From: Thermoplasmata archaeon
GTDB taxonomy: Archaea > Thermoplasmatota > Thermoplasmata > WALJ01
Direction: 5' to 3'
Length of the DNA stretch: 11,128 bases
Assembly (NCBI GenBank): GCA_015522885.1
Contig: WALJ01000021.1
Location: 1 to 11,128, forward strand
This document shows, in pieces, positions 1 to 6,240 of this stretch; the first letter of the stretch is position 1, and the number at the start of each line of letters is the position of its first letter. The translations under genes were made by a program, and so were the position numbers. Under the pieces are notes generated by a model. The model made no database searches, was not told where the DNA came from, and saw only the letters and a list, made by a program, of their open reading frames with translations.

Positions 1-1
1 G

Positions 2-271
2 GAGCTCGTGCTGAGAGCGCTCCTCAACGGGTTCAGGGGGAAGATAGCGTCCATAGGCACGGACGGCATAGACGGGAACAGCCCTTATGCGGGGGCCATT
101 GGAGATGAGGGAACATTGAAGAGAGCGCTCGGCCTCGGGATGGACCCGAACGATTACCTTGAAAGGAGCGATACCTCATCTTTCTTCGAGAAGGTCGGGG
201 GAGCGATAAGGACGGGATACACGGGGACGAATGTGGCGGATGTGGTCGTGGCAGTAAAAAAGATAAGTTAA
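2..271 (+). CDS. Glycerate 2-kinase (MOFRL family), C-terminal fragment
   Basis: This is the last 89 codons of a gene that begins before the window; the frame is open from base 2 and stops with TAA at 269-271. The fragment carries the conserved C-terminal MOFRL signature: GTDGIDGN (about fragment residues 20-27), then YAGAIGD, then a late TGYTGTNVADVVVAV stretch that resembles the usual TGPTGTNVNDL ending. Family members phosphorylate glycerate to 2-phosphoglycerate in the cytoplasm and feed lower glycolysis, notably in archaea using non-phosphorylating Entner-Doudoroff-type routes. The GTG at base 8 is not the real start, because upstream residues still fit the family. It is GC-rich and unrelated in role to the downstream restriction locus, so it marks the chromosomal flank. 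No terminator is clear after the stop, only a T-rich stretch near 278-292. Confidence 0.88.
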   Translation, partial: ELVLRALLNGFRGKIASIGTDGIDGNSPYAGAIGDEGTLKRALGLGMDPNDYLERSDTSSFFEKVGGAIRTGYTGTNVADVVVAVKKIS

Positions 272-296
272 AAAGAAGTTTACTTTACTGTTAAGC

Positions 297-311
297 AAAA
301 AACTTATATAT
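297..311 (+). promoter_or_regulatory. Archaeal BRE/TATA promoter for hsdM
   Basis: An A-run (about 297-302, BRE-like) runs into TTATATAT at 304-311. The TATA centre lies about 25 bases before the hsdM ATG at 333, and there is no Shine-Dalgarno sequence between them. This geometry predicts that transcription starts at or next to the start codon, giving a leaderless mRNA. The prediction rests on spacing and sequence only. Confidence 0.72.
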
Positions 312-332
312 CCTAATGTATTACACTATCTT

Positions 333-2087
333 ATGCCTATAATTCCGAACTGGATACAGAGCAGATACAGGGTTCTCATGGACGCCTTCGGGACCGATTC
401 TTTCAGGAGAGATGACGCTGTCAGAGCGCTGGAGGTATTCGGAGATGATGCCGCAAATGTCTCCGTCGTACTGGGAGAGCTCCGTAAGGCCGGACTGGTG
501 CTTTCAGAGCTTGACCCCGAGGACAACCGGGCAAGGATATACCGGCTCGTGAGGATGGAGGACATGATAGAGAAGGAAATGAACATAGGGGACGACCTCG
601 GGAGAGAAGAGCTCTATTCCCTCCTGAAAAAGGCTGCCGACCTGATAAGAACGGCGGTGGATTACAAGTACATCTTGGTCCTCCTGTTCCTGAAAAGGCT
701 GAGCGACCGATGGGAGAAGGAATATCTGGAGAAAAAGGAGGAGTTGATGGACATAGGGATACCCGAGGAAGCGGCGGCTGAGGAGGCGAAACTTCCGCAA
801 TACCACCAGTTCAACATGCCGGAGGAATATCTGTGGGAGAACATAAGGTCCGATGTGAACCGCCTTCCCGAGCGGCTGGCGAGCGCCATAAAGTACATAT
901 CCGAGATGAATCCGGACCTGAAAGGGATATTCGACACCGTGGAATTCACATCATTCACAGGGAACCGTGAGAACCTTACGATACTCAACCAGCTGATGGA
1001 GCTTTTCAGTTCGAAGAACCTTAACCTGACATCCGGCGACATACTGGGGGATGCCTACGAATGGGTGCTGCGCTATTTCGCACCGCAGAAGGCGAAGGAG
1101 GGGGAAGTCTACACTCCAAGGGAGGTAATAGAGCTGATGGTGGACATGCTGGAACCGGCTCCGGGTGAGAGCGTCTATGACCCAGCGGCAGGCTCGGGAG
1201 GCATGCTTATAGCCGCTTACAAGTATGTTAAAAGGAAACACGGGAAGGAGGGGGCGGCAAAGCTCTTTCTCTACGGGCAGGAAAGGAATTCCACGACATA
1301 CGGCCTGTGCAAGATGAATGTGTACATGCACGAGATAGGCGACCCCAAGATAGAGAGGGGAGATACGCTGCTCTATCCGAAGTTCAGGAAGAGCGGAAGA
1401 CTGAGGAGCTTTGACAGAGTGATAGCGAATCCCCCATGGAACTTGGATGGCTATGATGAGAGCCAGCTGAAGACCGGAGAGTTCTGGAGGGAGCGCTTCG
1501 TTTACGGATTTCCGCCGAAGCAGTCCGCAGACTGGGCGTGGATACAGCACATGCTTGCCAGCACCGAAGAGGACGGAAAGGTGGCGGTGGTGCTCGATAA
1601 CGGGGCATTGTTCAGGAGCGGAAAGGAGAAGGCCATAAGGAAGAAGACTCTGGAGGATGACCTGCTGGACTGCGTGATACTGCTGCCTGAAAAGCTGTTC
1701 TACAACACAGGAGCGCCCGGGGCGATAATGGTATTCAACAAGGGAAAGGATGAGAAAAGAAAGGGCAGGGTGCTCTTCATAAATGCGTCTCAGGAGTATG
1801 TGAAACACCCGGATGTGAGGAAGCTGAACATGCTGGGCGATGAGAACATACGGAAGATATCCGGTGCCTACGCCTCATTCTCAGAGGAAGAGGGTTTCAG
1901 CCGCGCTGTATCGCTGGATGAGATAAGGGAGAACGATTACAACCTGAATGTCACGCTCTATGTTTTCCCCGAGGAAGAGGTGGAGGAGATAGATGTGGAA
2001 AAGGAATGGAAGGACTTGAAGGAGGTAGAGGAAAGGATATCTCAGGTGGAAGAGAGGATAGAGGGATATCTGGAGGAACTCAGATGA
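333..2087 (+). CDS. hsdM: Type I restriction-modification DNA methyltransferase subunit with N-terminal winged helix
   Basis: HsdM is the adenine-N6 methyltransferase of a type I system; two copies join one HsdS to make the modification enzyme. Residues 1-75 look like a winged helix (helices ending LGELRKAGLV, then a charged wing around DPEDNRARIY). Residues 85-245 match the HsdM N-terminal helical domain. The methyltransferase core follows, with the S-adenosylmethionine loop DPAAGSGG (motif I, residues 283-290) and the catalytic NPPW (motif IV, 366-369). The C-terminus is a charged coiled coil. At 584 residues it is about 70-80 longer than usual HsdM. An internal ATG at 555 (codon 75) would give the classical length, but the TATA box about 25 bases before 333 supports the long form. 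The stop overlaps the next start by ATGA. Confidence 0.95.
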   Translation: MPIIPNWIQSRYRVLMDAFGTDSFRRDDAVRALEVFGDDAANVSVVLGELRKAGLVLSELDPEDNRARIYRLVRMEDMIEKEMNIGDDLGREELYSLLKKAADLIRTAVDYKYILVLLFLKRLSDRWEKEYLEKKEELMDIGIPEEAAAEEAKLPQYHQFNMPEEYLWENIRSDVNRLPERLASAIKYISEMNPDLKGIFDTVEFTSFTGNRENLTILNQLMELFSSKNLNLTSGDILGDAYEWVLRYFAPQKAKEGEVYTPREVIELMVDMLEPAPGESVYDPAAGSGGMLIAAYKYVKRKHGKEGAAKLFLYGQERNSTTYGLCKMNVYMHEIGDPKIERGDTLLYPKFRKSGRLRSFDRVIANPPWNLDGYDESQLKTGEFWRERFVYGFPPKQSADWAWIQHMLASTEEDGKVAVVLDNGALFRSGKEKAIRKKTLEDDLLDCVILLPEKLFYNTGAPGAIMVFNKGKDEKRKGRVLFINASQEYVKHPDVRKLNMLGDENIRKISGAYASFSEEEGFSRAVSLDEIRENDYNLNVTLYVFPEEEVEEIDVEKEWKDLKEVEERISQVEERIEGYLEELR

Positions 2088-3412
2088 ACGAAGAGGACAT
2101 CGAGATATTGATATCACAGGGAGAGGGTTACAATGTGGAATTCAAAAGGTCATTCTCCCCGGGAATTGCCAGAGAGATATGCGCTTTTGCCAATGCGGGC
2201 GGCGGCAAGATACTCATAGGCGTGGATGATTCCGGAAATGTCGTGGGGGCTGAATCGGGTAACGAATTGAGATCGAAGATACAGGATATAGGAAGAAATC
2301 TGGACCCTCCCGTAGAGTTAGATATAGAGAAGGTCGGGAATATACTTGTTATTCATGTTCCGGAGGGTGAAAAAAAGCCGTATTCATATTCAGGGAAGTT
2401 CTACATACGGCAGGGCCCGAACTCACAGCAGCTTTCAAGGGACGAGATAAGGGACCTTTTCAGGAATGAGAGGCTTCTTCTTTTCGATGAGATACCGAAT
2501 GAGAGATTCGACACGGATGCGGACCTCAATCGTGAGGTTTTCAGGAAATTTCTGGGGAAATCGGGAATAAGCGAGGTCATCGGGGAAGATAGGATACTGG
2601 AGAACCTTCAGCTTATCGAGAACGGAAGGATGAGGAACGCAGGAGTGCTTCTTTTCTGCAAGGATGTCAGGAAATTCTTTCTGAATGCCACAGTGACATG
2701 TGTGCTTTACAGGGGAGATGACAGGTACAAGATACTTGACAGGAAGGAGTTCTCCGGGGACATACTGTCCAATTTCGAGAATGCCTTTCTCTACCTTCAG
2801 GAACATCTGAACACTGAGTACATAATAAAGGGGGGAGTTCGCGAGGAAAGGCTTGAACTGCCGGAGGAGGCGCTGCGCGAAGCCCTATTGAACGCAATCG
2901 CCCACAGGGACTATTTCTCCACCGCCAACATACAGGTCTCTGTCTTCAGGGACAGGGTGGAGATAAGCAATCCGGGGGGCCTTATCGGGAACCTGAGGGT
3001 CGAGGACCTGTATGAAAGAAGCATTCCGAGGAACCCGCTGCTCTTCGGGCTAATGCAGAGGATGGGGCTTGTCGAAAGGGTCGGTTCCGGACTTGTGAGG
3101 ATAAGGAAGGCCCTTGAGATGCACGGGCTTCCCGAGGCTTCGATAGAGGCGGACAGGGACTGGTTCGTGATAAGATTCCATCGAAGAGCTGTGGAAAAAA
3201 CTGTGGAAAAAACTGTGGAAAAAAGCGAGGATAAGATTCTCAGACTGATACGCGAAAATCCTGCCATAACCCATGAGGAACTCGCGGAAATCACGGGATT
3301 GTCCAGAAGAGGCGTGGAATGGAACATCAAAAAACTGAAGGAAAAAGGCATAATAAAGCGTGTCGGAGGAAAGAAAGGAGGCCACTGGGAAATAACGGAG
3401 GGGGAGAAATGA
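2084..3412 (+). CDS. AlbA_2/Schlafen-like plus GHKL plus winged-helix protein (COG2865 type), copy 1
   Basis: The 442-residue product has three parts. Residues 1-115 are an AlbA_2 (Schlafen-type nucleic-acid-binding) domain with the typical VEFKRS, FANAGGGKILIGVDD and IRQG motifs. Residues 190-365 are a GHKL-like (HATPase_c_4, often mis-annotated as RecG C-terminal) domain with EALLNAIAHRDY (E266, N270) and the following VEISNPGG. Residues 382-442 are a winged helix (ITHEELAEITGLSRRGVEW). A tandem VEKT linker (370-381) separates the last two. The start at 2084 is chosen over the in-frame start at 2006 because GGAGG lies at 2072-2076 and ATG overlaps the hsdM stop as ATGA; the upstream extension is hydrophilic and not family-like. 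Such proteins are annotated as regulators or ATP-binding proteins and recur beside type I systems. Its biochemical job is unproven. Confidence 0.85.
   Translation: MNEEDIEILISQGEGYNVEFKRSFSPGIAREICAFANAGGGKILIGVDDSGNVVGAESGNELRSKIQDIGRNLDPPVELDIEKVGNILVIHVPEGEKKPYSYSGKFYIRQGPNSQQLSRDEIRDLFRNERLLLFDEIPNERFDTDADLNREVFRKFLGKSGISEVIGEDRILENLQLIENGRMRNAGVLLFCKDVRKFFLNATVTCVLYRGDDRYKILDRKEFSGDILSNFENAFLYLQEHLNTEYIIKGGVREERLELPEEALREALLNAIAHRDYFSTANIQVSVFRDRVEISNPGGLIGNLRVEDLYERSIPRNPLLFGLMQRMGLVERVGSGLVRIRKALEMHGLPEASIEADRDWFVIRFHRRAVEKTVEKTVEKSEDKILRLIRENPAITHEELAEITGLSRRGVEWNIKKLKEKGIIKRVGGKKGGHWEITEGEK
3191..3226 (+). repeat. Three 12-base in-frame tandem repeats (VEKT linker)
   Basis: GTGGAAAAAACT occurs at 3191-3202 and 3203-3214, then GTGGAAAAAAGC at 3215-3226. 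The unit is four codons, so copy changes keep the frame and only alter the length of the linker between the GHKL-like and winged-helix domains. The A-runs make slippage likely. Confidence 0.9.
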
Positions 3413-4854
3413 AGGGAAAAGAGTATCTGGAAATCATAAAGAACGAGGAATACGAATCAGAAACAACTGAGTTTAAGGAGAACTTCGGAAAGGAGACAAT
3501 AAAAGCAGTTACTGCTTTGGCAAATGCAAGAGGTGGGTATATTTTTATAGGTATAGATGACAAAGGAGGAATAGTAGGCATCAAGGTTGGAAAAGAGACG
3601 CTCAATAAGTGGCATAACGAGATAATGCAGGGTATAGAGCCGAAAATAACGCTTGGAATGGAGAAAGTGACGGTAGAAGATAAAGATATAGTGGTTATCA
3701 ATGTGCCGGAAGCACCGATTAAGCCGGTCTCGTATAAGGGCAGGTATTACCTCAGGAAGAACAGCAGTAACAGGTTAATGAATTCCTCGGAAGTGGCGGA
3801 ACTGCACCTTTTCTCCACGGGTTCAAGCTGGGATTCTGCGGAAACCCATTTTGAAGTATCTGATATATCCAGAGAGAAGGTGGAGCGATACATGGAAATA
3901 TCGGAAAAATCCGGGAGAAGGCATTTTAAAGAGGATTGGCTGACCGTATTGAGGAAGACCGGACTTATCAAGGAGCGGGCGACATGGGCATCCGTTCTAC
4001 TTTTCGGAGGGAATGAACAGGTCTTTCTTTCACAGGCCTCGCTTCACTGCGGGAGGTTCAAAGGGAGCAGGACCAATATTCTGGATGATGTGGTGATAGA
4101 AGGAGACCTTATAAAACAGGTGGAGAAGGCCATGGATTTCATCAAAAAGCATATATCAGTAAGATATGAGTTCACAGGTGAAGCAAGGAGAAAGGAGGTA
4201 TGGGAATATCCCCTCGATGCCCTGCGCGAGGCCGTGATAAACGCCATAGTTCACAGGGATTATACCATCCCCTCAACCGTTTATGTCGAGGTGTACGATG
4301 ACCGCATAGAAATCGTAAGCCCGGGGAGGCTGCCGGTGGGAATTATACCGGAGGCCCTGTATTCCGAAGAACACAGGTCAGTCATAAGGAACAAACTCAT
4401 CGCTCAGGTCTTCTATGACATGGGATATATAGAGAGATACGGGAGCGGAACGACCAGAATTATAGAATTATGCGAGCAGTACGGCCTTCCCGAGCCGGAA
4501 TTCAAGGAGTCGAACATGTGGTTTTCCGTAGTTTTCAGGAAGGACATCTACAACGAGGAATATCTCCGCTCTCTGGGACTCAATGAGAGACAGATTAAGG
4601 CGGTTATGTATGTGAAGGAGAGAGGAAAGATAAGTAATACGGAATACCAAGAGATAAATGAGGTGTCCAAACCCACCGCAACACGAGATCTTTCAGAACT
4701 ATGCAATCTGAACATAATGGATATGGTGGGTTCCACAGGGAAAGGAACATACTATATTCTTAAGGGCTCACAAAGGGCTCAAAGGGCTCACATACGACTC
4801 ACAAAGGGCTCAAAGCAGGATAAAACAGACAGGGGGCCGGAAAATGAGCAATAA
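3409..4854 (+). CDS. AlbA_2/Schlafen-like plus GHKL plus winged-helix protein (COG2865 type), copy 2
   Basis: This is a divergent paralogue of the preceding gene, 481 residues. An AlbA_2 domain occupies about residues 1-130 (TTEFKENFG, ALANARGGYIFIGIDD, VPEAPIKPVSY, YYLRK). The middle is GHKL-like with EAVINAIVHRDY (E274, N278), then DRIEIVSPGRLP and a GYIERYGSGTTRI motif. A C-terminal winged helix (LNERQIKAVMYVKERG, then TATRDLSEL) is followed by a low-complexity basic tail from repeats at 4764-4813. ATG at 3409 overlaps the previous stop as ATGA and has a purine-rich GGAGGGGGAG just upstream; the in-frame start at 3319 lies inside the previous gene's winged helix and is rejected. DNA binding through the winged helix and nucleotide or nucleic-acid binding through AlbA_2/GHKL are family expectations. 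The specific role in this locus is unknown. Confidence 0.85.
   Translation: MKGKEYLEIIKNEEYESETTEFKENFGKETIKAVTALANARGGYIFIGIDDKGGIVGIKVGKETLNKWHNEIMQGIEPKITLGMEKVTVEDKDIVVINVPEAPIKPVSYKGRYYLRKNSSNRLMNSSEVAELHLFSTGSSWDSAETHFEVSDISREKVERYMEISEKSGRRHFKEDWLTVLRKTGLIKERATWASVLLFGGNEQVFLSQASLHCGRFKGSRTNILDDVVIEGDLIKQVEKAMDFIKKHISVRYEFTGEARRKEVWEYPLDALREAVINAIVHRDYTIPSTVYVEVYDDRIEIVSPGRLPVGIIPEALYSEEHRSVIRNKLIAQVFYDMGYIERYGSGTTRIIELCEQYGLPEPEFKESNMWFSVVFRKDIYNEEYLRSLGLNERQIKAVMYVKERGKISNTEYQEINEVSKPTATRDLSELCNLNIMDMVGSTGKGTYYILKGSQRAQRAHIRLTKGSKQDKTDRGPENEQ
4764..4813 (+). repeat. Short imperfect GGGCTCA repeats at the end of the second AlbA_2 gene
   Basis: GGGCTCA recurs at about 4764, 4774, 4783 and 4805, each linked by CAAA/AAA/CAC-type spacers, with a degraded CGACTCA copy near 4795. 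Unit length varies (about 9-11 bases), so copies fall in different frames and encode a Q/R/A/H/K/S-rich tail. It looks like slippage-generated low complexity, not CRISPR: units are too short and no spacers exist. Confidence 0.75.
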
Positions 4855-4996
4855 GTGCGGACCCATGCGGGGACCTCTCGTGCACCATCCGGTACACTGC
4901 CGCTTGCATGGACTTACCCGCCATGGAATGGAGAGCGCGGGAATATTTAAGGGTTTCAGTTCCGAGAATTTCACTTTCACTTACCCCCTGAGAAGC

Positions 4997-5006
4997 TTTA
5001 TAAATA
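4997..5006 (+). promoter_or_regulatory. Archaeal TATA box for the downstream half of the locus
   Basis: TTTATAAATA is a near-ideal archaeal TATA box, preceded by purine-rich GAGAAG as a possible BRE. A start about 25 bases downstream would fall at about 5026-5030, exactly at the left arm of the hairpin at 5027-5046. It would drive the genes from 5060 or 5264 through hsdR separately from the hsdM promoter. Confidence 0.7.
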
Positions 5007-5026
5007 CACACTCATATAGATACAAA

Positions 5027-5046
5027 GCCTCCGAAAAGGAGGAGGC
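5027..5046 (+). promoter_or_regulatory. Hairpin at predicted mRNA 5' end, pairing with an SD-like tract
   Basis: GCCTCC (5027-5032) can pair with GGAGGC (5041-5046), or CCTCC with GGAGG (5038-5042) across a GAAAA loop. The right arm is the SD-like GGAGGAGG, so the fold would hide it. The left arm coincides with the predicted transcription start. A second AGGAG at 5047-5051 stays free. The fold is by eye and was not energy-calculated. Confidence 0.45.
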
Positions 5047-5059
5047 AGGAGATGATACT

Positions 5060-5263
5060 ATGAGATGGAAAAAACCAGAAAATGAACATCTAGCAAAGAA
5101 GGACGACAATGAGATGAGACACAAAATGAAGCGAAAATTAAATATAGGTATGAGGTCTTATGGAATAATTGATAAGCATATCTTGGTAAGGGGGGCATTT
5201 CTCCTTCATGGAGAATTTGGTAAGCCCCCCATACCTAAAAATCATATTTTGGGAGGTGTTTAA
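5060..5263 (+). CDS. Possible 67-residue basic small protein, uncertain
   Basis: The frame begins MRWKKPENEHLAKK, is rich in K/R in its first half (MKRKLN around residue 27), and ends HILGGV. ATG 5060 is preceded by AGGAG at 5047-5051 (8-base spacing), and TAA at 5261-5263 abuts the TTG start of the NYN gene. It is the first sizeable ORF after the strong TATA box. Against it: I recognise no family, the second half is overlaid by a strong hairpin (5190-5230), and the last codons double as the NYN ribosome site. A tiny ORF (ATG at 5052, three codons, stop at 5061-5063) overlaps its start. A small gene directly before a PIN-like nuclease is the usual antitoxin position, but no antitoxin fold can be seen. 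It may equally be an untranslated leader. Confidence 0.3.
   Translation: MRWKKPENEHLAKKDDNEMRHKMKRKLNIGMRSYGIIDKHILVRGAFLLHGEFGKPPIPKNHILGGV
5183..5230 (+). promoter_or_regulatory. Two-part hairpin flanked by TTGGTAAG repeats, upstream of the NYN gene
   Basis: GGGGGGC at 5190-5196 pairs perfectly with GCCCCCC at 5224-5230, and within the loop TTCTCC (5199-5204) pairs with GGAGAA (5210-5215) around TTCAT. The outer stem alone is seven G:C pairs. TTGGTAAG occurs at 5183-5190 and again at 5217-5224, touching both G/C arms. It lies about 20 bases before the NYN ribosome site. No clear T-run follows directly, so a simple terminator is less likely than a leader RNA element or protein-binding site. 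Confidence 0.6.
5252..5257 (+). promoter_or_regulatory. Shine-Dalgarno GGAGGT deciding the TTG start at 5264
   Basis: GGAGGT at 5252-5257 is 6 bases before TTG 5264, an ideal distance. The next in-frame ATG (5279) is 21 bases away and has no better site, and would trim the first beta strand of the NYN domain. The TTG also begins the third TTGGTAAG copy. Confidence 0.7.
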
Positions 5264-5917
5264 TTGGTAAGCAGAGTTATGATATTTTATGATCTTGAGA
5301 ATTTTAAGCAAGGACTTTTAAGAAGGGATGCAATAAGAAAATATGATTACGGAAGAGTGCAATATCTTATACTCGACATGCTAAGACACATAATCAAAGG
5401 AAGGGATGACAACGAGTATATTCTGGTGAGGGCATATGCGTACACAGGAGAATATACGGATTCAATGCTGAAAATAATAAAAGATGATTTTGAGAAGACT
5501 GGAGATGAGGAACTAAGAAAACTTCTGGAAAAGACACAGAAAAGGATGAAATCCCAGAGGAAAATGCTGGACAACATAAGCAAGTTCAATTTCTTCGAGG
5601 TGCGGACATATCCTCTAAAGTACAGCAAGGGGCAGATATTCCAGAAAGGCATAGATGTTCAACTTGCGGTTGATCTGGTGACGCATGCTTTCAGGGATAA
5701 TTTCGATGTGGCCGTGATATGCAGTGGCGATATAGACCTTTTGGAATCTCTTAAAATAGTCAAAGGTCTCGGAAAAACCGTGGTTCTTATGAGCCATCCA
5801 TTGATAACGGCCAAAGCTCTCCGCAAAGAGGCGGATTTTTACATAGACATGAGCAAGCTAAGGGACGAAGACCTCGATAAGATGGCTTTTAAAGAGAAAG
5901 GAGGTTATAAGGAATGA
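5264..5917 (+). CDS. NYN-domain (LabA/DUF88, PIN-like) putative ribonuclease
   Basis: The 217-residue protein keeps the acidic pattern of NYN/PIN-like nucleases: YDLENF near the N-terminus (D10, N13), KGIDVQLAVDLV (D131, D137) and SGDIDLLE (D156, D158), followed by the usual GKTVVLMSHP strand. In the family these aspartates bind the metal for RNA cleavage; here that activity is inferred. Residues 60-115 form a long, charged, probably helical insertion (KTQKRMKSQRKM) between the first two motifs. The start is TTG 5264, set by the ribosome site at 5252-5257. The stop overlaps the following membrane-protein gene by ATGA, with GGAGG just upstream. Base composition is lower in GC than hsdM/hsdR. 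NYN and PIN proteins often serve as toxins or RNA-processing enzymes; its coupling to a membrane protein and an hsd operon suggests a defence effector. Confidence 0.85.
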   Translation: MVSRVMIFYDLENFKQGLLRRDAIRKYDYGRVQYLILDMLRHIIKGRDDNEYILVRAYAYTGEYTDSMLKIIKDDFEKTGDEELRKLLEKTQKRMKSQRKMLDNISKFNFFEVRTYPLKYSKGQIFQKGIDVQLAVDLVTHAFRDNFDVAVICSGDIDLLESLKIVKGLGKTVVLMSHPLITAKALRKEADFYIDMSKLRDEDLDKMAFKEKGGYKE

Positions 5918-6240
5918 GTGCCTTTATTTTTCTGTCGTTTTTAACTCCGCAGCTGTTGTATAAACTTGGCCCACTTAGCATGATAGTAGTAGGTTTTCTT
6001 GTAGAAAAAGAGTTTATCTCTCGCCCAACATTGTTTGCCAATACCATAGCATTAAATGTGTATCTTGCTTTGGTTGGAACAAACCTATGGTATCTTGCAT
6101 GGTATTCGAACATAGGGCTTATTCTGGGAGTTATAGCAATTATAAGCTATGCTCAAAAAGAGAGCCTGTCAAGCATGTTCTATGGGATAGGTTACATATA
6201 TAATTCAGCAATCGTAGGATTGATTATAGGGGTGTTATGA
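5914..6240 (+). CDS. Small multi-pass membrane protein, unknown
   Basis: This 108-residue protein is almost wholly hydrophobic, with about four membrane segments near residues 5-27, 40-62, 65-82 and 91-108. Short charged turns separate them (VEKEF near 30, AQKES near 83). No enzymatic motif is seen and I recognise no family. ATG 5914 overlaps the NYN stop as ATGA and is preceded by GGAGG; the TGA stop abuts the next ATG with no gap. Such coupling suggests fixed ratios with the NYN protein and the large orphan. Possibilities include a membrane anchor or regulator for the NYN nuclease or a pore-type effector; sequence alone does not decide. Confidence 0.7.
   Translation: MSAFIFLSFLTPQLLYKLGPLSMIVVGFLVEKEFISRPTLFANTIALNVYLALVGTNLWYLAWYSNIGLILGVIAIISYAQKESLSSMFYGIGYIYNSAIVGLIIGVL

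Larger units (their letters stand above)
4855..5059 (+). other. Intergenic region between the two halves of the operon
   Basis: After the stop of the second AlbA_2 gene, bases 4858-4940 are GC-rich and carry no recognisable gene, tRNA or family-like peptide. Base composition drops sharply from about 4940. A weak TATA-like ATATTTAA lies at about 4943-4950 and a pyrimidine-rich run at 4970-4988 could help termination. The strong TATA box at 4997 and a hairpin at 5027-5046 are listed separately. The frame is open through the whole stretch from 4844, but its upstream half has no family resemblance and no promoter or ribosome site. Confidence 0.6.

Noticed and set aside
951..1808. 285-codon open frame on the minus strand
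   Set aside because: It is antisense to the methyltransferase core of hsdM, which carries DPAAGSGG and NPPW on the plus strand; the antisense peptide has no recognisable family features.
2006..2083. 26-codon N-terminal extension of the first AlbA_2 protein
   Set aside because: It overlaps hsdM in another frame and encodes a G/R/E-rich peptide; the ATG at 2084 has GGAGG at good spacing and an ATGA overlap.
3319..3408. 30-codon N-terminal extension of the second AlbA_2 protein
   Set aside because: It lies within the winged-helix coding region of the preceding gene; ATG 3409 is coupled and has a strong purine-rich ribosome site.
4764..4813. CRISPR-like array
   Set aside because: Units are about 9-11 bases, irregular and without spacers, and they lie in a coding region.
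4855..4996. tRNA or other structured RNA gene in the GC-rich gap
   Set aside because: No TTCGANTC-type T-arm, no acceptor pairing and no other recognisable RNA pattern could be found by eye.
4844..5059. Upstream half of an open frame running from 4844 to 5263
   Set aside because: It crosses the TATA box and predicted transcription start, has no ribosome site of its own near 4844 beyond overlap with the previous gene, and reads as non-family peptide. Only the part from 5060 is kept, with low confidence.
5190..5230. G/C hairpin as an intrinsic terminator
   Set aside because: The stem is strong, but the following bases are a mixed ATACCTAAAAATC stretch, not a T-run, and it precedes the ribosome site of the NYN gene.
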